Assembly: GCA_900549245.1 (NCBI GenBank)
Contig: URNQ01000103.1
Coordinates: 1-6,738, forward strand
DNA: 6,738 bases
Direction: 5' to 3'
Origin: an uncultured Collinsella sp.
GTDB taxonomy: Bacteria > Actinomycetota > Coriobacteriia > Coriobacteriales > Coriobacteriaceae
The translations under genes and the position numbers were made by a program. Positions 1 through 6,093 of the stretch are shown in pieces (within the stretch, counting starts at the first letter, position 1; every line of letters starts with the position of its first letter). Under the pieces are notes generated by a model. The model did not search any database, had not been told where the DNA came from, and saw nothing but the letters and a program-made list of their open reading frames with translations.

Positions 1-96
1 TGCCTCCCTTTTCTCGAACCTTAATTTCAAAGTCCAAGAAATGGGATGCAGTTCAATTTAAGTCTGTCCCCAATCAACATATCGCTCAAAAGAAAG
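1..96. other. Non-coding left edge with imperfect inverted repeat and possible RBS
   Basis: No gene is supported here. GGGA (43-46) and CAG (49-51) are complementary to CTG (64-66) and TCCC (67-70), giving a 7-bp imperfect hairpin with a 2-base bulge and an AT-rich loop. The wording GTCTGTCCCC resembles, from memory, motifs found around Y1/REP-associated transposases, but no transposase is visible. At the edge, minus-strand GGGAGG (8-3), preceded by AAAA, would be a good ribosome binding site for a minus-strand gene whose start codon would fall just outside the window. I found no convincing promoter for such a gene. Confidence 0.3.
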
Positions 97-124
97 AGCC
101 TCCACAGGTTTCCCCGCGGAGGCT
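85..124 (-). terminator. Rho-independent terminator of ftsH
   Basis: On the minus strand AGCCTCC (124-118) and GGAGGCT (103-97) form a perfect 7-bp stem with a 14-base loop. It is followed by a T-rich tail (CTTTCTTTT, about 95-87). The stem begins 13 bases after the ftsH stop codon, which fits the end of the tilS-hpt-ftsH unit. Confidence 0.8.
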
Positions 125-137
125 TTCGCTACAAGAA

Positions 138-2276
138 CTATTTGTCGGCGTCGGTGTTGCCGTCAGCGTTGGCAGCATTGCCATCTCCGGCATCATCGGA
201 TGCGGCTTCGGCATCCTCCTGCATGGCCGCCTGCGCAAAGGCCGCGGCATCAGCCGCCAACTCCTCCTCGCTCATGCGAAGCGAGCGCTTCTTGGTCGGC
301 ATGCCAGCCGCCTTGGCGTTGCGCTCCTCCTTGGCCGCCAGGATATCGCCCTCGCGCTCAAGGTAAGCGTCCCACTCGTTGTCGAGCAGGGCGTTCACGG
401 CGTCACCCTCGACGGTCTCGCGCTCAAGCAGCACCTTGGCCATCAGATCGAGTTGATCGCGGCGGGCATCCAAAATCTCGACCGCACGACGATGGGCCTC
501 ACGCATAATGCGCTGGACCTCGATGTCGATGCGACGCGCCGTCTCCTCGGAGTAATCCTGGTGATCGGCGTAATCGCGACCAAGGAATACCTGATGCTGC
601 GCCTCACCAAACACTTGCGTACCCAGTTCCTCGCTCATGCCCAGGCGCGTGACCATCTCGCGCGCCATCTTGGTCGCGCGCTCCAGATCGTTGCTCGCGC
701 CCGACGTGATGTCGTCGCACATGAGTTCCTCGGCAACGCGACCGCCCAAAAACACGGCAAGCTCGTCGAGCATCTCGTTCTTGGTCTTGAGGAAGTGGTC
801 CTCCTGCGGAAGCTGCAGTGTGTAGCCCAGGGCCTGACCGCGGCTGACGATCGAGATCTTATGAACCGGATCGGAGTGCTCCAGGATGTGGCCCACCAAA
901 GCGTGACCGCTCTCATGGTAGGCAATCGTGGTGCGCTCGGCTTCGGTCATCACGCGACCCTTGCGTTGCGGTCCGGCAATCACGCGCTCCATCGACTCCT
1001 CGACCTCGTCCATCGAGATCACAGAACGATGACGGCGAGCGGCCAGCAACGCAGACTCGTTGAGCAGGTTCGCCAAATCGGCACCAGTAAAGCCAACGGT
1101 CATCTGGGCGAGCTTCTCAAACTTAACGTCCTCGTCCATCGGCTTGTTCTCGGCATGCACGCGCAAGATCTGCTCGCGGCCCTTCACATCCGGACGGTCG
1201 ACCGTAACCTGACGGTCAAAACGGCCGGGACGCAGCAATGCCGGATCCAGGATGTCAGGACGGTTGGTCGCAGCGATCAGGATGACCGACTCGCTTTCCT
1301 CAAAGCCGTCCATCTCGACCAGCAGCTGGTTGAGCGTCTGCTCGCGCTCGTCGTGACCGCCGCCCAGACCGGCTCCGCGCTGACGTCCCACGGCATCGAT
1401 CTCGTCAATAAAGATGATCGACGGAGCCTGAGACTTGGCCTCCTTAAAGAGGTCACGCACACGGCTGGCGCCGACACCCACGAACATCTCGACAAAGTCG
1501 GAACCCGAGATGCTAAAGAACGGCACGCCCGCCTCGCCGGCAACGGCCTTGGCCAGCAACGTTTTACCGGTGCCCGGAGGGCCCACCAGCAACACGCCAC
1601 GCGGGATCTTGGCGCCCAGCTTGCGATAGCGATCCGGATCGCTCAAAAAGTCACGGATCTCCTCGAGCTCCTCGACTGCCTCGTCCACGCCGGCAACGTC
1701 CTCGAACTTGACCTTGGGACGCGTAGCCTCGTTGGTCTTGGCATTGGTCTTGCCAAACTGCATGTTCCTATTATTGGCGCCCATCATCTGGCGCATAAAG
1801 TAGAACATGATGGCGATCAGGGCAATCGTCGGCAGCACACTCATAGCCAAGTCGCCCCAAAAATCGGGGTCGTTGGTGTTGACGATGTACTTGGTGTCGG
1901 GGTGCTCCGCCATAAGCTCGGCAAGCGAATCGGAGCCGACATAGGTCGAGGAGAAGCTCTTGAGCTCGCTCGTATCACCCTTGTCCTTTTTCGTCTTCCA
2001 GTAATGACCCGCCACGCTTCCGTCTTGAACCGTATAGGTCAAATCTTCGACGCGATCCTGCTTAATGGCGCTCACCATCTCGCTCGTCGCAAGCTTAACG
2101 GTATTGCTGGAGCTGGCAAAGCCGGAGCCCATGTTAAAGAAGGCGTAGCCCAGAAGCGCGCAAGCCAAAATAAAATACAGCCAGCCCGTACGCGTGGGCT
2201 TCTTGCCTCCGGGCATCCCCGGGATCTTAGGCTCCCGGGGAGTCTGGGAATTGTTATCGTTACGGTCGTCGGGCAT
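138..2276 (-). CDS. ftsH: ATP-dependent zinc metalloprotease FtsH
   Basis: Membrane-anchored AAA+ protease that forms hexamers and degrades misfolded membrane proteins and short-lived regulators on the cytoplasmic side. The 712 residues show the full family layout. A polar, Pro/Gly-rich N-terminus precedes a first membrane segment at about 32-54, an extracytoplasmic domain at about 55-140, and a second membrane segment at about 143-161. The AAA module has Walker A GPPGTGKT (232-239), pore loop FVG (265-267), Walker B IIFIDEID (287-294), and the second region of homology TNRPDILDPALLRPGRFDR with arginines 349 and 352. The protease domain has zinc site HESGH (454-458) and probable third ligand D530 in SGASND. 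All key residues are present. The protein exceeds the usual 610-680 residues because of an Ala/Asp/Glu-rich tail (about 669-712). The start is one base beyond the hpt stop, with a good ribosome binding site inside hpt. Confidence 0.98.
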   Translation of the reverse strand: MPDDRNDNNSQTPREPKIPGMPGGKKPTRTGWLYFILACALLGYAFFNMGSGFASSSNTVKLATSEMVSAIKQDRVEDLTYTVQDGSVAGHYWKTKKDKGDTSELKSFSSTYVGSDSLAELMAEHPDTKYIVNTNDPDFWGDLAMSVLPTIALIAIMFYFMRQMMGANNRNMQFGKTNAKTNEATRPKVKFEDVAGVDEAVEELEEIRDFLSDPDRYRKLGAKIPRGVLLVGPPGTGKTLLAKAVAGEAGVPFFSISGSDFVEMFVGVGASRVRDLFKEAKSQAPSIIFIDEIDAVGRQRGAGLGGGHDEREQTLNQLLVEMDGFEESESVILIAATNRPDILDPALLRPGRFDRQVTVDRPDVKGREQILRVHAENKPMDEDVKFEKLAQMTVGFTGADLANLLNESALLAARRHRSVISMDEVEESMERVIAGPQRKGRVMTEAERTTIAYHESGHALVGHILEHSDPVHKISIVSRGQALGYTLQLPQEDHFLKTKNEMLDELAVFLGGRVAEELMCDDITSGASNDLERATKMAREMVTRLGMSEELGTQVFGEAQHQVFLGRDYADHQDYSEETARRIDIEVQRIMREAHRRAVEILDARRDQLDLMAKVLLERETVEGDAVNALLDNEWDAYLEREGDILAAKEERNAKAAGMPTKKRSLRMSEEELAADAAAFAQAAMQEDAEAASDDAGDGNAANADGNTDADK
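2217..2240 (-). repeat. Perfect GC-rich inverted repeat in the first codons of ftsH
   Basis: CCCCGGGA (2217-2224) and TCCCGGGG (2233-2240) are perfect 8-base reverse complements with an 8-base loop. They cover codons 13-20 of ftsH (P-R-E-P-K-I-P-G). The mRNA could form a stable hairpin about 36 bases after the start codon. No T-tract follows on the minus strand, so it is not a terminator. Any regulatory role is inference. Confidence 0.5.
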
Positions 2277-2277
2277 C

Positions 2278-2826
2278 TTACGAATAAACCTCCGGTTTCA
2301 AAATGCCCAGATACGGAAGGTTACGATAGCGCTCGGCATAGTCGAGGCCGTAGCCCACCACAAAGGCATCGGGGCAATGGGTTCCAACATACTTGGGCGT
2401 GACGGCCGAGGTACGGTCCTCAACGTCCTTCCACAGGAAGGCGGCAACCTCCAGCGAGGCGGGCTTGCGGCTCTCGAGGTTCTTCATCAGATACTTGAGC
2501 GTCAGGCCCGAGTCCAGAATGTCCTCGACGATCAGCACGTCGCGACCGCGGATGTCGATATCCAGGTCCTTAATGATACGCACGATGCCCGAGGACTTCA
2601 CACCGTCGCCATAGCTCGAAACAGCCATGAAATCGATGTTGGTCGGCAGCTCGATCTTGCGCATCAGGTCGCCCATAAAGACCACGGCGCCGCGCAGGAC
2701 CGCAATCAGCACCAGATCCTTACCCGCGTAGTCGCGAGTAATCTGCTCGCCTAGGCGAGAGACGATACCGTCGATATCCTCCTGCGTAAACAGAACCTTC
2801 TCGATATCCGGATGTTGAGAAGCCAT
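2278..2826 (-). CDS. hpt: Hypoxanthine(-guanine) phosphoribosyltransferase
   Basis: Cytoplasmic purine-salvage enzyme that joins hypoxanthine, and usually guanine, to PRPP to give IMP or GMP. Its 182 residues match the usual bacterial length. Visible motifs are LRG (44-46, pyrophosphate loop), SSYG (70-73, mobile active-site loop), the PRPP-binding segment VLIVEDILDSGLTL (97-110) with acidic pair E101-D102, K133 at the purine-contacting position, and the C-terminal signature VVGYGLDYAERYRNLPYLG (156-174). The ATG has a moderate ribosome binding site, AAAGGG, 5 bases upstream. The gene lies between tilS and ftsH, an order conserved in Firmicutes and Actinobacteria. In Bacillus a TilS-HprT effect on ftsH expression has been reported; whether that holds here is unknown. 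A separate promoter appears to lie just upstream. Confidence 0.97.
   Translation of the reverse strand: MASQHPDIEKVLFTQEDIDGIVSRLGEQITRDYAGKDLVLIAVLRGAVVFMGDLMRKIELPTNIDFMAVSSYGDGVKSSGIVRIIKDLDIDIRGRDVLIVEDILDSGLTLKYLMKNLESRKPASLEVAAFLWKDVEDRTSAVTPKYVGTHCPDAFVVGYGLDYAERYRNLPYLGILKPEVYS
2288..2293 (-). promoter_or_regulatory. Ribosome binding site of ftsH inside hpt
   Basis: Minus-strand GGAGGT lies 11 bases before the ftsH ATG and within the last codons of hpt (proline 178 - glutamate 179 - valine 180). With the hpt stop and ftsH start arranged as TAA-G-ATG, ribosomes ending on hpt could re-initiate on ftsH, so the two genes are probably translationally coupled. Confidence 0.75.
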
Positions 2827-2882
2827 GACAACCCTTTCTTGTGCTTATCGCCCACGCACCGCCGCATGGACGCGAACTACAC

Positions 2883-2912
2883 ATTCTAGCAGCGCACGGG
2901 GTATATTTTCCA
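2883..2912 (-). promoter_or_regulatory. Probable promoter for hpt-ftsH
   Basis: On the minus strand TGC-TAGAAT (2891-2883) is an extended -10 element, 5 of 6 to TATAAT plus the TG motif. TGGAAA (2912-2907) is a 4-of-6 match to the -35 consensus at 18 bases spacing. Transcription would start near 2876 and give a leader of about 50 bases before the hpt ATG. hpt and ftsH could therefore be transcribed independently of tilS. Confidence 0.55.
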
Positions 2913-2913
2913 G

Positions 2914-2934
2914 CCCGCGCACCATCAGCGCGGG
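2914..2934. repeat. Perfect 7-bp inverted repeat between tilS and hpt
   Basis: CCCGCGC (2914-2920) and GCGCGGG (2928-2934) flank a 7-base loop. On the minus strand the hairpin lies 39 bases after the tilS stop and directly before the -35 element of the hpt promoter. The bases after it are CTGGAAAATA with no T-tract, so it is a poor intrinsic terminator. It could be a pause or processing hairpin in a read-through transcript, or an operator. Confidence 0.5.
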
Positions 2935-2973
2935 AATACCGTCAACGCCGCACAGAAAAGCTGGTGCGAGGAG

Positions 2974-4515
2974 CTAATCCGCGTCAACCACACGAAGCAG
3001 ATATGCCACGCGCGTTGCGGCCGTGCATTTAAAACGCTCGTCCGCGCGAACGCCCGCGACCCATACTACGGCACCTCCCGGAGCCGTTCTTACCACGGGT
3101 ACGCCAGAGCGGTCTGAAACAGGAATGCGCGCCTCGTTCAACAGGTCTGACACTTTCTTGCTTCGGCCGTTCATCCCCAACGGGCACATCACGTCTCCCG
3201 GCACAGGGCTATCCACCCACAGGCGTGCCGATCGTGCCTCGGTGGGAATCTCCCCGCGCGAGCCGGCTAACATCCGCTCGCTATCGCGGTCGGCAAACCC
3301 CAGGGCCGCCGCATCCACCAAGGCCGCAACCTTTCCGGCAGCAGCAAGCTCGCGGGCACGGTGCACGATATCGCACCCCGGCTCCACAGCCATCGGCTCC
3401 GCTGTCAGCATATGCCCCGCCCCCAGCGGCAGACGACCCGGGACGGAGATCCAATCGGCCACTAAACCCTCGCGCGCCGCCGGGGCCTTGAACGCCAACG
3501 TGCCAAACTCCACACGGGCATCAATTCCCGCAGGAAGCGTAACCGAGCCCGAGCCCGCAGCGACGCAGGCGAGCACGCGCTCCACGTGCCGCATCTCCGG
3601 TCGCGCGTCGGGATCGATGCGCTTAATCGCCAATCGCACGATACGCCGTGCAATCACAACCTCAGCGGCGGCAAGACGGCGCGCATCGAGCACAAGTGCG
3701 CCCGCCGCTTCCTTGCGCAGGCAGCTTCGAAACGCCTGTGCCGAAAGCTGGGAAAGAAAGGCGTCTTCGTCGCCCAGAATTTCGCAAGCGGCGCCAATCG
3801 TCTTACAGACGCTCGCGTTGCGCTGTGCCACCACCGGCATCACCCGATGGCGTACATAGTTGCGCAGGTACGAAACGTCCTCGTTGCTTTCATCTTCCCG
3901 CCATGGCTGACCGTGCACCTGCAGATAGCTCACGAGCTCATCGTGCGTGAGGTCGAGCAAGGGGCGAACCACAATGTTCCGACGGCGCGGAATGCTCGAT
4001 AGACCCGCGGGACCCGACCCTTTAATGGCATTCATCAAAAATGTTTCCGCGCGGTCCGACGAAGTATGCGCGGTACAGATACGAGCCGCCGTCCGCGGTG
4101 CGCCCGATTCGGCACAAAGTTCGCGAACGTATCTCCGTGCCGCGGCATAGCGCACCTCGCGAGCCGCAGCCTCGATATTGCCCGATTCGTCATCAAAATA
4201 GGCATGCTCAACACACAGCGGCAAACCGTATTGCGCGCACAGGTCACGTACAAAGGCCTCGTCGCCATCGGATGCCTCCCCGCGCAGATGATGGTTTACA
4301 TGCAGCACGTGCAATCGCTCGCGCGCAATGGGAGCGACGCCGCGCCCGTCCTGAATATCCAGCTTTGATGTGCAAGCCATAAGGAGCAGCGCCGTCGAGT
4401 CCGCACCGCCTGATACCATGAGCACTACGGGGGCAGCGGCCTGCCGCGTTGCCAGGGCGCTCTTATCCGTCCTCGGCGCGGCATGATGTCCATAGTGCTG
4501 AGATACCGTTGGCAT
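2974..4515 (-). CDS. tilS: tRNA(Ile)-lysidine synthetase TilS
   Basis: Essential tRNA modification enzyme that uses ATP and lysine to turn the wobble cytidine of tRNA-Ile(CAU) into lysidine, switching it from AUG to AUA decoding. The N-terminal PP-loop ATPase domain has SGGADS (35-40), HVNHHLRG (72-79), GNIEAAAREVRY (112-123), TAHTSSDRAET (148-158) and KGSGPAGLSSIP near 165-176. WREDESN and YLRNYVRHRV follow. The C-terminal TilS domain is recognisable by VSDLLNEARIPVSDR and the final WVAGVRADERF segment. The family motif normally reads H-x-x-D-D-Q-A-E-T; here it is H-T-S-S-D-R-A-E-T. At 513 residues it is longer than E. coli TilS (about 430), with a 30-residue N-terminal extension. The start is fixed by a strong AGGAGGA site 5 bases upstream. 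It is divergent from the WalJ-like gene and first in the cluster. Confidence 0.95.
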   Translation of the reverse strand: MPTVSQHYGHHAAPRTDKSALATRQAAAPVVLMVSGGADSTALLLMACTSKLDIQDGRGVAPIARERLHVLHVNHHLRGEASDGDEAFVRDLCAQYGLPLCVEHAYFDDESGNIEAAAREVRYAAARRYVRELCAESGAPRTAARICTAHTSSDRAETFLMNAIKGSGPAGLSSIPRRRNIVVRPLLDLTHDELVSYLQVHGQPWREDESNEDVSYLRNYVRHRVMPVVAQRNASVCKTIGAACEILGDEDAFLSQLSAQAFRSCLRKEAAGALVLDARRLAAAEVVIARRIVRLAIKRIDPDARPEMRHVERVLACVAAGSGSVTLPAGIDARVEFGTLAFKAPAAREGLVADWISVPGRLPLGAGHMLTAEPMAVEPGCDIVHRARELAAAGKVAALVDAAALGFADRDSERMLAGSRGEIPTEARSARLWVDSPVPGDVMCPLGMNGRSKKVSDLLNEARIPVSDRSGVPVVRTAPGGAVVWVAGVRADERFKCTAATRVAYLLRVVDAD

Positions 4516-4520
4516 TCGCT

Positions 4521-4549
4521 TCCTCCTCTATTCGTCCGCAACCATTGTA
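4521..4549 (-). promoter_or_regulatory. tilS ribosome binding site and possible -10 element
   Basis: Minus-strand GAGGAGGA (4528-4521) lies 5 bases before the tilS ATG and is nearly a perfect anti-16S match. TACAAT (4549-4544), 5 of 6 to the -10 consensus, would place the transcript start near 4537. No good -35 hexamer lies at the correct distance. The 48-base gap must hold both divergent promoters unless they extend into the coding regions. Confidence 0.45.
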
Positions 4550-4563
4550 TCCTTTGGAATCTT

Positions 4564-5373
4564 ATGTCTCGCCTGCACCTTCATATCCTCGGCAGCGGCT
4601 CAAAAGGCAACTGCGCACTCGTCGAGGGGCCTCAGGGGCTCATCATGATCGACAACGGCCTGTCCCGCCGCGAGACACTTAAACGCATGGCGGAGCTTGG
4701 CCTCTCGGCAGACGACGTCGCCGCTCTAGTAATCACCCATGAGCATGGTGACCATATCAAGGGGCTCGATGTATGGTGCAAGCACTGGCATGGTCCCCTC
4801 TTTGCCAGCAGGGACACCCTTTCATGCAAAGAAAACCTCGCGCTCCTGCCCGTAGAGGAATTTGACCCCGGCGACACGCTCCCCATTGCCGGCATCCACA
4901 TGCAAACCTACTCAACATCGCACGATGTCATCAATCCTGTCGGCTATCGATTTAATGCTCTCGATGATTCCATTGGGTTTGCCACCGACACCGGAGAGTT
5001 ATCGAGCAAGGCCATAGGCATCCTCAAAGACTGTCGAGTTCTCGCGCTCGAAAGCAACCACGATGTAGCTATGCTGCGCGAAGGAGCGTACCCCCGCTTT
5101 CTTCAGGAGCGCATCCTGTCCACAAAGGGGCACCTCTCCAACAACCAGGCCGCCGAAGCCGCGCGCGAACTTGTTACCGATCGCACCGAACAGCTCATCG
5201 CCATGCATATCAGCCAGGACAATAATCGTCCAAGCCTTACCGTCAAAAGCTATGCCAACGCGCTTGATGCAAGTCTCGATGATGAACTCGGCAGTTCTGC
5301 CACCCGTCTTCAAGGGCCACGGAAGCTCTCGATACGCCCTGCAAGTCAGTATCAACCGACAACTATTCAATAG
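4564..5373 (+). CDS. Metallo-beta-lactamase-fold hydrolase of the WalJ/YycJ type
   Basis: Probable metal-dependent phosphodiesterase or nuclease, cytoplasmic. Relatives (YycJ/WalJ of Bacillus) sit next to the WalRK two-component genes and have been linked to coordinating cell division with DNA replication or repair. The 269-residue protein begins with the typical strand HLHILGSGSKGNCALVE, then the di-metal motif HEHGDH (59-64), SHD (119-121), TDTG (141-144), ESNHD (163-167) and GHLSN (189-193). All expected metal ligands are present. A longer reading from 4483 exists but overlaps the start of tilS and adds residues foreign to the family, so I chose 4564. Only a weak GGA precedes that ATG, so translation may depend on a very short leader. 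No WalRK gene is visible nearby. Family assignment is firm; the exact substrate is not known from sequence. Confidence 0.92.
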   Translation: MSRLHLHILGSGSKGNCALVEGPQGLIMIDNGLSRRETLKRMAELGLSADDVAALVITHEHGDHIKGLDVWCKHWHGPLFASRDTLSCKENLALLPVEEFDPGDTLPIAGIHMQTYSTSHDVINPVGYRFNALDDSIGFATDTGELSSKAIGILKDCRVLALESNHDVAMLREGAYPRFLQERILSTKGHLSNNQAAEAARELVTDRTEQLIAMHISQDNNRPSLTVKSYANALDASLDDELGSSATRLQGPRKLSIRPASQYQPTTIQ

Positions 5374-5389
5374 CCCCACAAGACAACAA

Positions 5390-5421
5390 AAGGGGGCTGG
5401 GAATCACTTCCCAGCCCCCTT
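5390..5421. terminator. Bidirectional terminator between the WalJ-like gene and hsp20
   Basis: A perfect 14-bp stem (5390-5403 with 5408-5421) closes a TCAC loop. Its core is GGGGGCTGGGAA/TTCCCAGCCCCC. The minus-strand exit is T-rich (TTTTGTTGTCTT), a good tail for hsp20. The plus-strand exit is only TTAACTCATACTC, so it is weaker for the WalJ-like gene. It lies 16 bases from one stop and 32 from the other. Confidence 0.9.
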
Positions 5422-5453
5422 AACTCATACTCTCGATTGAAGCAGAGCCATCG

Positions 5454-5885
5454 TTAGTCGATGGAGATCTTCGTGACGTTCTTCTTCTCGACGATCTTAG
5501 GAACCGTAACGGTGAGGATGCCGTCAGCATACTTTGCAGAGAGGCCCTCGCTCGAAGCGTCCTTCAGATATACGCCACGCGTCGCGCTGTACGAGCTAAA
5601 CTCCTTCTGCAGGAAGTTCTTGCCCTCGTTCTCGGCACTCTCCTCGACGTTCACGCTGATGGACAGGCGACCCTCATTGAGCTCAACGTCGATGTCATCC
5701 TTGGCGACACCGGTCAGATACGCCTTGACCTCGTAGCCATCGCCCTTGTCCTCAACGTCAACGGGGAACGCCTTGGAGGCAATCGAGTTGTTTGCAAGGT
5801 CGGTCATATCATCAAACAGATCGAACAGCGAGCTAGCAGAAGGACGAACGCCAAAAACCGAACGATAAGGAACCATGCTTGCCAT
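5454..5885 (-). CDS. Small heat-shock protein, Hsp20/alpha-crystallin family
   Basis: ATP-independent holdase chaperone that forms oligomers and binds unfolding proteins under stress. The 143-residue protein has an N-terminal arm (1-37) with the amphipathic SLFDLFDDM segment, an alpha-crystallin domain at about 38-130 ending in the signature GILTVTVPK (122-130), and a C-terminal I-S-I (140-142) fitting the I-x-I motif that docks neighbouring subunits. An in-frame ATG at 5918 would add 11 residues but has no good ribosome binding site. The ATG at 5885 is preceded by AAAGGAG at 8 bases and gives a normal family N-terminus. The gene stands alone, convergent with the WalJ-like gene and divergent from the unknown membrane protein. 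The upstream region suggests stress control: a possible hairpin over the ribosome binding site and AT-rich palindromes. Confidence 0.96.
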   Translation of the reverse strand: MASMVPYRSVFGVRPSASSLFDLFDDMTDLANNSIASKAFPVDVEDKGDGYEVKAYLTGVAKDDIDVELNEGRLSISVNVEESAENEGKNFLQKEFSSYSATRGVYLKDASSEGLSAKYADGILTVTVPKIVEKKNVTKISID

Positions 5886-5891
5886 GTTTAC

Positions 5892-5909
5892 CACTCCTTT
5901 TAAGGACTG
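5892..5909 (-). promoter_or_regulatory. hsp20 ribosome binding site in a possible short hairpin
   Basis: In the minus-strand RNA, CAGUCCU (5909-5903) can pair with AGGAGUG (5898-5892) across a UAAA loop. This gives six base pairs with one G-G mismatch (5907 against 5894). The pairing covers the Shine-Dalgarno AAGGAG (5899-5894). A weak, mismatched helix over the ribosome binding site of a small heat-shock gene is what RNA thermometers (ROSE, fourU types) look like, but this assignment is inference. Confidence 0.4.
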
Positions 5910-5951
5910 CCGAGCCATCTTCTAGGTGACTGGGACTTCTTTTGACGCTCT

Positions 5952-5980
5952 TATATATGCCCACCCAGTGCCCATATATA
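5952..5980. repeat. 29-base AT-ended palindrome upstream of hsp20
   Basis: TATATATG (5952-5959) and CATATATA (5973-5980) are perfect 8-base reverse complements around a 13-base GC-richer core. The core and its flank also contain TGCCCA twice as a direct repeat (5958-5963 and 5969-5974). On the minus strand TATAAG (5955-5950) could serve as the hsp20 -10 element, giving a leader of about 55-60 bases, but no good -35 hexamer is present. It may be an operator overlapping the promoter. Confidence 0.45.
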
Positions 5981-6063
5981 CATCGACTATAAAGTTTTTT
6001 GAGTCCAGTACTATAAGCATATCTAAGTGTGTATGACTCAGGTTTTAGTAAGGTTAAGGTTCT

Positions 6064-6093
6064 TTGAACCAGAGCTTAAATAACAAGTATGTT
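6064..6093 (+). promoter_or_regulatory. Possible promoter of the unknown membrane protein
   Basis: TTGAAC (6064-6069) and TATGTT (6088-6093) match the -35 and -10 consensus at 4 of 6 positions each, with 18 bases between. Transcription would start near 6100, leaving a leader of about 60 bases. The first copy of the AAATAACAAG repeat lies in the spacer and the second near the start point, which would suit an operator. The match is modest. Confidence 0.3.

Noticed and set aside
453..2402. 649-codon open frame on the plus strand opposite ftsH and the end of hpt
   Set aside because: It is antisense to an unmistakable ftsH with all motifs. The translation resembles no family and reflects codon bias in GC-rich DNA, with no ribosome binding site of note.
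2914..2934. Intrinsic terminator for tilS
   Set aside because: The stem is perfect but is followed by CTGGAAAATA on the minus strand, with no T-tract.
2841..3032. 63-codon plus-strand frame across the tilS-hpt gap
   Set aside because: It runs antisense through the hpt promoter region and the 3' end of tilS, has no ribosome binding site and encodes unfamiliar low-complexity sequence.
3023..3859. 278-codon plus-strand frame opposite tilS
   Set aside because: It is low-complexity Arg/Ala/Ser/Pro-rich translation antisense to well-conserved TilS motifs, typical of a shadow frame.
4483..4563. Upstream start adding 27 residues to the WalJ-like protein
   Set aside because: It overlaps the start of tilS by 33 bases, has no ribosome binding site, and adds residues before the normal family N-terminus.
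5886..5918. Upstream ATG adding 11 residues to Hsp20
   Set aside because: It lacks a good ribosome binding site. The inner ATG at 5885 has AAAGGAG at ideal spacing and gives the usual N-terminus.
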